Assembly: GCA_947090755.1 (NCBI GenBank)
Contig: CAMUPF010000001.1
Coordinates: 62,001 to 126,000 of the forward strand
Origin: an uncultured Candidatus Melainabacteria bacterium
Lineage (GTDB): Bacteria > Cyanobacteriota > Vampirovibrionia > Gastranaerophilales > Gastranaerophilaceae
Direction: 5' to 3'
DNA: 64,000 bases
Positions 17,501 through 23,533 of the stretch are shown one piece after another. The first letter of the stretch is position 1; each line of letters begins with the position of its first letter. Position numbers and translations under genes: made by a program. Under the pieces are notes generated by a model, which worked only from the letters and a program-made list of their open reading frames with translations, was not told where the DNA came from and searched no databases.

Positions 17501-19850
17501 AGTTACTGTAAGCGGTAAAATTAATAATAAAGCAATTACAAATATTATTAATAGCAAAAAAGGTACCGATTTAACAATGAACGGTACAATCGATAACACC
17601 GGTAACCTTGTAATCAGAAACCACGGAACAGGTGCAACACTTGTTTCAGGTAATATTACAAACGGTGGTGACGGCGAAGTTACGAACGATGGAACAGGCC
17701 TTACAATTGCTGATACTTCAACAATTCAAAACGGCGGAATGTTCTATATCAATAACAGAGCCGGTGATATCAATATCGACGGTCAGGTAACTTCCGGTGA
17801 AGTAAGTGTCCAAAACATTGGTAAAGGCATTATCGTAAGCGACAAAGCTAACGTAACTTCAACAAAAGGTGACGTTACAGTGATGAGCCACGGTACTGAA
17901 GCTACTCAGGTTAAAGGTCATATTACTTCAGCCAAAGACTTGATTGTCAACGCTAAAAACAATAATATCGTTATCGGTTCAACAACTGCTGACAATTCTA
18001 ACAACCTGACAGCAGCGAATAACGTAGACTTATACTCATACAACGGAAGCATTCTGAATGCTGGTACAACAAACACAATCGTAAAAGCCGGCGGTGACTT
18101 TATCGCTAAAGCAATTGATGGTACAATTGGTCTTGGCGTTCCGGGTTGCGAAGGCGGAGTTTGTATCGGTGTTGACCCTGCTTCAAGAGATTTAACAAAA
18201 TCTATCAACGTTGAAGTAGACGGTCTGGTAACCGCTAACACCTTAAGAACAGAAGGCAATAAAGATAATCTGCTTATCAATATCGCAAGTAAAGAAGCTG
18301 ATTTGAAAATTGATCAAGTTCACGCTAAAGGTGACGTAATGTTACTTGCCGGTGAAACTAACAAAACAAGTGCTTCAATCATTAACGCAGCAAAAGATGA
18401 TTCTGTTGCAAACGTTGAAGGCCACGGTATTTCACTTATCGCAAGCAACAATATCGGAGCAGTAAACAAACCGTTAACCTTCAATCAAACAAACACAGCA
18501 AAAGGTCTTGATGTATTGGCTATCAATGATGTTAATATTAAAGGCTTAGATGATAAATATGATACAAATGCCTGCACAATTCTTTCAAGAGAAGGCAACG
18601 TAAACGCTGAATTCTCCGGAAACACAATCATCAAGGAAATTACAGCTGCGAAAGACCTCAATGTTGTAACCCGCGGTGCAGCGTTGCAAATCAAAACACT
18701 GGGTTCAGTACCTTCTACTCCGGTAGACTTCTATGGTCCTAATGCTGATATCACTCCGGAAAATGCAACAATCAAAGCTCTTGATATTAATACAAGAACA
18801 AGACTTGATAACACAATGATTGACGGTGTAAATCACTGGGCTGATTCAAGAGTTGTAATCAACGAAGGCCGTTTGCAAAAAGGTGGTACATTAAATGTAG
18901 TTGCAGACAGAGCATACGCAAATGGTGTACAATCAAAAATCAATAAAGATGGTTTCTCAAAAATCGAAAACGATGCAACAAAACCATTTGAGGGTGAAGA
19001 CATTAAATTAACTCATAAAGCAGTAAGACCTGACGATGTAACAGACATCGGCCACGATAAAAATGAAAGAAACTACTATTATCCGGAAGGCGATGGTGAC
19101 TTCAAAGACGGTTCAACTAATGTTGACCCTGATGATGGAAAAGTTGATGCAACACCATTAGAAATTGAAGACCCTGATAGTCAAAACCCACCGGGTCCAG
19201 ATCAACCGGATCCTCCAGGACCGCCAGGACCTGACCAACCTGATCCACCGGGACCGGTAAATCCAGACGATCCAGATAAACCAAATGTTGATCCAGATAA
19301 TCCGGACAAACCAAATCCTCCTGGACCTGTTGATCCGGATAACCCAAGTCCTTTACCGGAATTAAGTTATCAATACTTATACAAACAAAGGACGATGGAA
19401 CACAACTTCAATGCAATGGATAAACGTCAAACAATGCGTTTCAACGTTGGCGGCAACAACATTCCATTGAGTCTGGCTCCAAACGAACAAGTAGCGTCAG
19501 TCGTTGATATTTCAAGAGGCGGCGTTGCGGTAACCCACAACAACACATTAAGTGTCGGCGATGTGGTACCGGTTCAAATTACATACGGTGATGTTACAAT
19601 TGATACAGATATCAAAGTCGTATCAGCAACTAAAAACCGTGCCGGAGCAGAGTTCGTGAACATTGACGAAGCAACAGCAAACAATATTCTATATATGAAT
19701 ATTCTGATTGAAGACGCAGTGGCACAAGCTCAACTTCAAAAACAACAACCGGTTCAAGTGGAACAAACACCGGCTCAAAATTCAGATTATCTGAAAGACA
19801 CAGTCGCAAGACCATTTGATATTCCGGCAGACAATATATCAGTCAAATAA
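11547..19850 (+). CDS. Giant filamentous-haemagglutinin-like adhesin with C-terminal PilZ domain
   Basis: A 2767-residue protein. Residues 1-34 are an extended signal peptide ending in ALA. Residues about 36-180 match a two-partner-secretion/filamentous haemagglutinin N-terminal domain (NNFNLSNGDIANF, NGIINTL, GGLVFISPEGMVVGASGVLNVG). Residues about 245-2090 are short beta-helix repeats rich in Asn, Gly and Thr (ITNxGTGALxVxGxITNG type), grouped in larger units that recur seven or more times. A less repetitive region runs to about 2540, then a Pro/Asp/Gly linker at about 2545-2605. Residues about 2613-2720 form a PilZ domain with R2627-x3-R2631 and D2654-x-S2656-x2-G2659. The upper parts suggest a surface adhesin; PilZ normally binds c-di-GMP in the cytoplasm. 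No TpsB-type transporter gene is in the window. Confidence 0.9.
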   Translation: MNITKKCRQARKLFSAVVIASFLTHQMLLIPALATDISHVEGNNGVYNIDPTGINSDIGFRKYNNFNLSNGDIANFIMNYDGADISKFVNLVNNQININGIINTLRADGNFSNGGLVFISPEGMVVGASGVLNVGSLSVLTPKQDDYEKFKGSIQYTPNLYNDLRNLANSQGTGVVSIAGKVIARDTVDIYAAGANVLANGGIIAGVNHDGKIESLSMANDLFNQLVNVDHLANANTLRNDNGVITITAYGADKGLSVDGLVKNVGRDGSISLLNAGSQGLAVGGNVENHAGDVVLVSNAGDLDVTGTIQNDGKSTNISSRGNELNIAGTIRNADKLQITNAGTGALLVSGNVYNGNDATIINQSTGNGKMQVSGRIENGNDLRLTNNSTGGMDITSGSNIKNDGVLRVNNRAGVLNMAGTVTNTGSLTQIQNAGTAANIGGTITNSNDLVVDNTAGNLSLTGTINNGHNATIGNTGANLTVSGNIDNGNDLRIANNGSGALSISGEIVNGHNADITNDGTGFTVSGKINNKNDMNLINNRGANGLDIKNRAVITNGLNGTGNLGINNKTGALNIAGNVTNNGAYTEILNGGTTATISGVVNNAKNMLIKNDGTGALLISGNVINGEDLGIVNNGTKYTQTGSIQNGRDLSITNNGKDGLALEGASRIENQGNLYINNNAGILNMAGNVTNHGENAIVTNAGSSAKVGGTINNDHYLELNNKGSAGMDVTATIQNGGDARIANQNSVLNVKGDITNANDLTIVNKGSDLNVAGSVNNGRNLIVTNDGTGALTVNGTVDNKGIANIINNSKGTNLTLGGIFKNAKDLVVRNNGTGDMFVNAEVTNKGDAEFTNAGKNLTISGSVDNAKDLLVTNNGSGDLAVSGTVVNGANAAFVNGTNANALNISGTINNKNELAITNSGRGGLTTTETSEITNDGLLYVTNNKGDLNMAGKVTNTKRLNTANSKEVQTQILNKGGNATVNGTINNAGNLLITNQGTGALAVGAGIVNGNDTVITNAGTNLNVTGSIDNGNDLAIANNGSGSMVVNSNITNDRDILMTNAGTTMTVGGEIENANNLTISNAGTDLTVNSVINNGKDFKAVNNGTGALTVAGDITNKGITNIINSNKGTDLTVGGKLDNAKDLVVRNHGKGNLAINGEVVNKANAEILNEGKDLTVAGSIDNAGDLSVTNNGLGNLLVSGTVKNGSKAEIANGTNANALNITGSIENTGDMSITNSGRGGLTTSEGSTIKNGGKLYVANNAGDLDMAGTVTNTGILTKILNKGRNADVNGTINNARDLEITNKGTGALAVGADITNGNDTTITNEGTDASVTGTLNNERNLIVTNDGTGSLTVNGNIDNKGITNIINNSTGTDLTVAGRLNNGKNLVIRNHGKGSMTVGGNVTNGGNAELLNNGSKLTLNGILDNANDLTITNNGAGGLTATEASEIKNGGLLYVTNNAGDLNMAGKVTNRGTKTQIHNKGVNAKVNGSINNTNDLIIVNDGTGALAVGADITNGNDITIRNAGTDLSVTGTVNNERNLVVTNNGTGSLTVAGDITNKGITNVINNAKGTDLTLGGKLKNDKNLVVRNNGTGDMLVSGEVTNKGDAEFTNEGKNFTISGTVDNANDLLVVNNGRGDLAISGNVKNGNDTEITNKGTGLNISGIINNVRNMRITNNGEKGLTTTAVSEITNGGLMSVTNNAGDLNMAGKVTNNGEQLQILNKGGDAVVNGTINNAKSLLITNDGEGALSVGANITNGDEAVINNRGTNLTVGGSIDNEGNLIIANNGSGALLMNGTVENAGVTNIINAATATDMSLAGVINNAQELVVRNDGKGAMLVGGELTNGADSSIINNGTGLTMDGVVNNSGSLIIKNNGKDGLVFTENSNITNQNGLEITNNGGDLRMSGSIDNKDWTNITNNTGNAIVNGVIKNADSLQIVNAGDGELAVGAEITNGGNTTITNEGTDLTLSGTINNEGNLIATNNGTGAVTVSGKINNKAITNIINSKKGTDLTMNGTIDNTGNLVIRNHGTGATLVSGNITNGGDGEVTNDGTGLTIADTSTIQNGGMFYINNRAGDINIDGQVTSGEVSVQNIGKGIIVSDKANVTSTKGDVTVMSHGTEATQVKGHITSAKDLIVNAKNNNIVIGSTTADNSNNLTAANNVDLYSYNGSILNAGTTNTIVKAGGDFIAKAIDGTIGLGVPGCEGGVCIGVDPASRDLTKSINVEVDGLVTANTLRTEGNKDNLLINIASKEADLKIDQVHAKGDVMLLAGETNKTSASIINAAKDDSVANVEGHGISLIASNNIGAVNKPLTFNQTNTAKGLDVLAINDVNIKGLDDKYDTNACTILSREGNVNAEFSGNTIIKEITAAKDLNVVTRGAALQIKTLGSVPSTPVDFYGPNADITPENATIKALDINTRTRLDNTMIDGVNHWADSRVVINEGRLQKGGTLNVVADRAYANGVQSKINKDGFSKIENDATKPFEGEDIKLTHKAVRPDDVTDIGHDKNERNYYYPEGDGDFKDGSTNVDPDDGKVDATPLEIEDPDSQNPPGPDQPDPPGPPGPDQPDPPGPVNPDDPDKPNVDPDNPDKPNPPGPVDPDNPSPLPELSYQYLYKQRTMEHNFNAMDKRQTMRFNVGGNNIPLSLAPNEQVASVVDISRGGVAVTHNNTLSVGDVVPVQITYGDVTIDTDIKVVSATKNRAGAEFVNIDEATANNILYMNILIEDAVAQAQLQKQQPVQVEQTPAQNSDYLKDTVARPFDIPADNISVK
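12480..17800 (+). repeat. Intragenic tandem repeat region of the adhesin
   Basis: Beta-helix coding repeats of about 20 residues, organised in higher-order units. A marker segment encoding NMAGxVTN or a close variant recurs near 12790, 13600, 14395, 15345, 15937 and 16660, with variants near 13270 and 17255. Another unit encoding KGITNIINN-type sequence recurs near 13950, 14900, 15630, 16220, 16940 and 17530. Units are diverged but share stretches of near-identical DNA, for example around 14020 and 16280. Confidence 0.9.
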
Positions 19851-19869
19851 AAACATCTGATAAATATTA

Positions 19870-19902
19870 AAAGGGGCAACCTGAAAAGGTTGTCCCTTTT
19901 GT
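19870..19902 (+). terminator. Terminator of the adhesin gene
   Basis: AAGGGGCAACCT, a GAAA loop, then AGGTTGTCCCTTTT: a 12-base-pair stem with one G-T wobble and a T-run, about 20 bases after the stop codon. Confidence 0.9.
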
Positions 19903-20067
19903 TTTGGCTGAATAACATAATATTAAGAATTATTAAGTAAATTATTATAAAAATTAAAGAATTTGCTTAAAAAGACCGACATGTAGACTAAGGAAACGAA
20001 TGTAAACGACGAATTACGCAAAGTGGTCGATGTAATTCAGAATGCAAGTAAAAAGGAACAAAAAGTT

Positions 20068-21081
20068 ATGGGCATGGCGGCATCACAAGCGAGATTTTTG
20101 GGGTTGACAGCGAGAAAGACGAATGTCGAGTATGAAGGTCAACAGATTAACCAACAAAGGACAGCTTTGTCTAATCAGTCAGCGAGTTATTATACTAATT
20201 TGCTTGGAATGAATGTTCCTCAACCCCCAAGCGTTCAGGATTACACAAAGACGATATATAGTTTTACAGACGGTGCCTTAAGCAATCAGTTAACGAGTTT
20301 GGTAGCGCATACAGACGGTAGTTATACAGTAAGTTATATCCGTAGTTATATGGATAATGAGGCAATAGTGTCAGCGGTACCATCAAGAGTAACAAGAAAT
20401 GGTGATGGTAGCTATAGCGTAGGTTCAACAAAATTGCGTGAATTGGGCGTAGCAGATGAAAATGATGAGTATTATGCAAGCTTAAGTGACGATAATAAGA
20501 AGGCGTTGCTAGCGGACGAGCTTGCGTATAAAGAGAAGTTAAATAAGGATTACAGTCAAAGTCATGCTGATACGTGGTTGGTGAGATACGTAAAGAACGA
20601 ATCAACGGGAGCGTATGTTCCAACGTACTATAATAAATCAGTACTAGACGGAGCGACTTATGATGAGACAAGCACATCCGTATCGTATATCGGAGCATAT
20701 ACGAAGGGCGCAGCGAAGGTAACAGAAGAGATCAAGGGTGTGACAGCGTTTATGGAACAGGATTCAACTGGTCGTTATGTAAACATAACGTTGGAGGATG
20801 GCACCGGAAATTTAACTACGTATGCGCTTTCAACGAGTACGGTAACAGATGATGAAGCATATAAGGCAGCGATGAATCAGTATGAGTATGACAAAGCCCT
20901 TTATGATAAAGACATTCAAGAGATCAATGCGAAGATTGAGATAATCCAGACCGAAGATAAGGATTTGGAGATTCGCTTGAAGCAACTGGATACGGAGCAG
21001 GATGCGATCAGTAATGAGATAGACGCAGTAACGAAAGTAATCGAGAAGAACGTAGAAAGCTCATTCAAGACATTTGGTTAA
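20068..21081 (+). CDS. Coiled-coil protein, paralogue of the protein at 30719
   Basis: A 337-residue protein. ATG 20068 is chosen because AAGGA lies about 12 bases upstream and the sequence then starts MGMAASQAR, like the paralogue at 30719 (MGLSASQAR); an in-frame GTG at 20023 would add 15 residues. Both proteins begin with a helix containing Q-A-R and end in a charged coiled coil with QLDTEQD/KLDTEHS and KNVExSF near the C-terminus. The middle is variable and rich in Tyr, Thr and Ser. There is no signal peptide. The heptad-rich ends with a variable centre recall flagellin or hook-associated proteins in architecture, but I cannot assign homology. Function unknown. Confidence 0.75.
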   Translation: MGMAASQARFLGLTARKTNVEYEGQQINQQRTALSNQSASYYTNLLGMNVPQPPSVQDYTKTIYSFTDGALSNQLTSLVAHTDGSYTVSYIRSYMDNEAIVSAVPSRVTRNGDGSYSVGSTKLRELGVADENDEYYASLSDDNKKALLADELAYKEKLNKDYSQSHADTWLVRYVKNESTGAYVPTYYNKSVLDGATYDETSTSVSYIGAYTKGAAKVTEEIKGVTAFMEQDSTGRYVNITLEDGTGNLTTYALSTSTVTDDEAYKAAMNQYEYDKALYDKDIQEINAKIEIIQTEDKDLEIRLKQLDTEQDAISNEIDAVTKVIEKNVESSFKTFG

Positions 21082-21142
21082 TCGCGAGTCGAGCAAGACA
21101 AATAATAATTCGAAAAATACCTGGCAAAAAATATTTTTACGT

Positions 21143-21168
21143 GTTTTACATTATAATAAGTGTAAAAC
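21143..21168 (+). promoter_or_regulatory. Promoter with inverted repeat around the -10 box
   Basis: A perfect 8-base inverted repeat, GTTTTACA (21143-21150) and TGTAAAAC (21161-21168), flanks a TATAAT box at 21152-21157. The ribosome site GGAGGT (21170-21175) and ATG 21181 follow. The repeat is placed where a repressor could block RNA polymerase. No clear -35 box is seen. Confidence 0.45.
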
Positions 21169-21180
21169 CGGAGGTATTAA

Positions 21181-22756
21181 ATGATTATTTCAGCAATAAA
21201 TGTTAGCCCTGTGTCAATATTAAATAAAAATAGTGTTGCGTACACTCTGGGGGGGGGGGGCGTATAAGATTGCTACTGATAAGGCTTATAATAAACAACG
21301 CGCTGTAGAATTACATAACACTCAGGACATACATTTTAGCGGTTTAACCAAGATTTTTAAAAACAAAATCTTTTTAGACGGACAGAAAGATATTGAAGAA
21401 ATTTTAAAACAGCATCCGAATTCAAAAGCAATTGTCGGTCAATTACCTAACTTTATTTTTAAGAAATTGCCTGTTGATTCTCGTCGTGAATCAATACTTG
21501 AGATATTAAAAACCTTTGATGACGTGACCTTGGCGATACGTGATTTTGAGCCAAATGCATACAGTACTATAGATGAAATTCAAAATAAACGGCCTAAAAA
21601 GGTTAATGAAATGTTAACCGGAGTTTTACAGAAATGGAATGTGTTAAAACCGTGGGATGAAATTGATGTTCAGTATATTGATGCCGGCGGTAAAGGAAAA
21701 GTCTTTAAATTAAACGGTTTAAGAGATAGCGAACAGGATGATGAATTTGTTATCAAAGTCTTTCACCAGATAAAAGCAAAAAATTGGCAGCCGTTCAAAA
21801 GTCATGGCTGTTACGCAGAAATAAACAACGGTATTTACTGGAGAACTCAAGAGGGGCTTGATACCCATAGAGGAAAATTCTTTTTTGCAAGTATGGATTC
21901 AGGCTATATCGTGAGCAAATATCTTGATGAAGATGTAAGGCTTCCTAAAAGAATAGTTCCGGAATATAAATACGGTATAAAATGTACCGATGAAGAAAAA
22001 GACGGCCCGCTGGTAGGATATAACCGAATAAAGGGTTATAATTATGATTACGGCGGAATGAGGGTTGTAAATAGGATTAAAAATTCCGACAGAATCGCGC
22101 GAAAATATCTTGAAAAAATTAAATCCCTTCCTCCGGAAAAACGTGTAGCATGGTGGCTTGGTAATTTCTATAAAAATGAAAATTCAGAAAGTCAAAAGGC
22201 AGGCCTTGCTCTGGGAATAAAATATTTAAACAATAAGAACCAATATATTGACCGTTGTTTAAATTTAGAATCGACAAAAGTTAATCAGGCTCTTGCCTAT
22301 GTATTAAAATACTTGCCTCATAAAGATGCTGTAACATACTTTGAAAAACTTGTAAAAACCAATGATAAAGTAACGCAAATAATACTTTTCAATGAAATTC
22401 CGCTGCTGGCTAAACGTAAGAGTGCCTCAATGGAAATGAAAGATGATATTACTGCTACATTGCAGGAAATAATTCCGTCAAGAATCTATAAGTATTACAA
22501 AATCTCAGAACAGTATGCGCTTCCGGATACAATAGAGCATCTGGCTAGTTTTGTGCACTTGCTGCCGCATGATATTATTCCTGCCCAGCATTTAAAACTT
22601 GCTAATATTGATAATTTTGCCTTGCAGGATCGATTATTGTATAAATTCCCAATGTTGCCGCAGGAGTATCAGGGTATTTTGTTATTAAATCTGGCACAAA
22701 AAATCAAACACCCGTTATTACAAGAAAAACTTCATAATTTGCAGGGTGGACATTGA
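21181..22756 (+). CDS. Poly-G phase-variable gene (OFF as assembled); kinase-like N-lobe protein
   Basis: From ATG 21181, which has a perfect ribosome site, the frame runs 28 codons, through a tract of 12 G (21249-21260), to TAA at 21265. The long open frame continues one base out of phase to 22756. With 11 G the two parts join into a 524-residue protein. After the tract come a short leader and IHFSGL (around residue 52), then a possible kinase-like N-lobe: glycine-rich DAGGKGKVFKL, FVIKVF with a candidate ATP lysine, and CYAEI with a candidate helix-C glutamate. I see no HRD catalytic loop; a DYGG could stand for DFG. The C-terminal half is helical-repeat-like. No signal peptide. An effector-like function is inferred; a sequencing error in the G run is the alternative. 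Confidence 0.75.
21249..21260 (+). repeat. Homopolymeric tract of 12 G
   Basis: Twelve consecutive G within codons 23-27 of the gene starting at 21181. At 12 G the leader frame stops at 21265-21267; at 11 or 14 G it would read into the long frame. Confidence 0.95.
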
Positions 22757-22793
22757 GAATAGAGGAATAAAATAAGCTTCATTTTAACAAATT

Positions 22794-22827
22794 AAAAAGA
22801 CCCACCAAAAGGTGAGTCTTTTTAATT
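22794..22827 (+). terminator. Terminator after the poly-G gene
   Basis: AAAAAGAC-C-CACC, an AAAA loop, GGTG-A-GTCTTTTT: a 12-pair stem with one mismatch and a T-run. Its layout is nearly the same as the hairpin at 23005-23037; both are followed directly by a TTAGCGGGAG sequence. Confidence 0.85.
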
Positions 22828-22844
22828 AGCGGGAGACGAGGCTC
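22826..22844. repeat. 19-base copy of the tRNA-Gly 3' end (left copy)
   Basis: Positions 22826-22844 are identical to 23039-23057, which is the 3' end of the tRNA-Gly gene on the minus strand plus two flanking bases. The rest of a tRNA is not present here. Confidence 0.9.
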
Positions 22845-23004
22845 CTCTTGGATTTGCTCCACGCTCACAGAGTTTCGCATTAGCGGCAATGCCGCAGTAT
22901 GCTCAATCTGTTCGCTATCCGGATTTGTTCACTTCGTTCACGCCATCCGTCCGCAAATCCGCCGAACTCGAAAACCGAGTTTCTCGCCACTATCTTCAGG
23001 CTAA
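22845..23004. other. Non-coding remnant between the two tRNA 3'-end copies
   Basis: This stretch is richer in GC than its surroundings and holds several small inverted repeats: CGGCAATGCCG near 22893, GTTCACTTCGTTCAC near 22926, and AACTCGAAAACCGAGTTT near 22966. An open frame through it (22889-23101) runs into the tRNA and is not a credible gene. It may be the remains of a duplicated tRNA region or of a small mobile repeat. Confidence 0.5.
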
Positions 23005-23037
23005 TAAAAAACACCCATCTAACGATGAGTGTTTTTT
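23005..23037 (-). terminator. Terminator of tRNA-Gly
   Basis: AAAAAACAC-C-CATC, loop TAAC, GATG-A-GTGTTTTTT, directly downstream of the tRNA on the minus strand. The T-run is good on either strand. Confidence 0.85.
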
Positions 23038-23038
23038 A

Positions 23039-23057
23039 TTAGCGGGAGACGAGGCTC
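23039..23057. repeat. 19-base direct repeat (right copy, in the tRNA-Gly 3' end)
   Basis: Identical to 22826-22844. A repeat of a tRNA 3' end is the usual signature of site-specific integration, but no integrase lies between the two copies, which are 213 bases apart. Confidence 0.9.
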
Positions 23058-23112
23058 GAACTCGCGACATCCTCCTTGGCAAGGAGGCATTCTACCACTG
23101 AATTACCCCCGC
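23041..23112 (-). tRNA. tRNA-Gly (anticodon GCC)
   Basis: On the minus strand the gene begins GCGGGGGTAATTCAGTGG and folds as a full cloverleaf. It has a 7-bp acceptor stem with one G-T pair, a D arm with the TGGTAGAA-type loop, an anticodon stem CCTCC/GGAGG with loop TTGCCAA (anticodon GCC), and a T arm GCGAG-TTCGAGC-CTCGT. The discriminator base is T in the genome sequence (position 23041). CCA is not encoded. A terminator follows at once. Confidence 0.95.
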
Positions 23113-23183
23113 ATCGGGTACTCTTTTATAATACATGCTGAAAAATAAATTGCAAGCACTTTTTTTCATTTTCCCTGAAATTT

Positions 23184-23531
23184 TTATTGGATTTTATCCT
23201 CAACCATAATTAAGTGCCACCCGAACTGTGTTTTGACAGGTTCGCTAACTTTACCGATTTCACCGTCAAATGCAGCATCCTCAAACGGTTTTACCATCTG
23301 ACCGCGGCTGAAATATCCGAGGCTTCCGCCGTTTCTGCCGGACGGGCATTTTGAGTATCTTTTTGCGTAATAGTCAAAGCTTGCTCCGTCGTCAATTTCT
23401 GCCTTAATTCTAGTCGCTTCTGCTTTTGTATCAACGAGGATGTGTTTAGCTTTTACGCGGCTAAAATCTTCGGCAAACGCACATGCTCCAAGAACAAGCA
23501 GAGCAGTAAATAATGTGAATAATTTTTTCAT
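23184..23531 (-). CDS. Exported parvulin-type peptidyl-prolyl isomerase
   Basis: A 115-residue protein: a signal peptide followed by a single parvulin (PpiC) domain (VKAKHILVDT, YSKCPSGRNGGSLGYFSRGQM, PFEDAAF, PVKTQFGWHLIMVEDK). These isomerases help exported proteins fold. The signal has AFA/ED as a likely cleavage site, but LGAC just before it could act as a lipobox, so a lipoprotein anchor is possible. It starts two bases downstream of the diguanylate cyclase stop, so both are likely cotranscribed. Confidence 0.93.
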   Translation of the reverse strand: MKKLFTLFTALLVLGACAFAEDFSRVKAKHILVDTKAEATRIKAEIDDGASFDYYAKRYSKCPSGRNGGSLGYFSRGQMVKPFEDAAFDGEIGKVSEPVKTQFGWHLIMVEDKIQ

Positions 23532-23533
23532 GA

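Noticed and set aside
13745-17599. Several long open frames on the minus strand inside the adhesin gene
   Set aside because: They mirror the repeat structure of the plus-strand gene (periodic codons without antisense stops), have no ribosome sites, and encode low-complexity Pro/Leu/Phe-rich sequence.
12480-17800. CRISPR-like regular repeats
   Set aside because: The repeats are in frame, diverged and coding; there are no identical direct repeats with unique spacers and no cas genes.
20023-20067. GTG start for the coiled-coil gene at 20068
   Set aside because: No ribosome site before it, and the paralogue at 30719 starts at the position of ATG 20068.
22889-23101. Open frame of 70 codons through the region before tRNA-Gly
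   Set aside because: It runs through a terminator hairpin and into the antisense of the tRNA gene and has no ribosome site; it is a chance frame.
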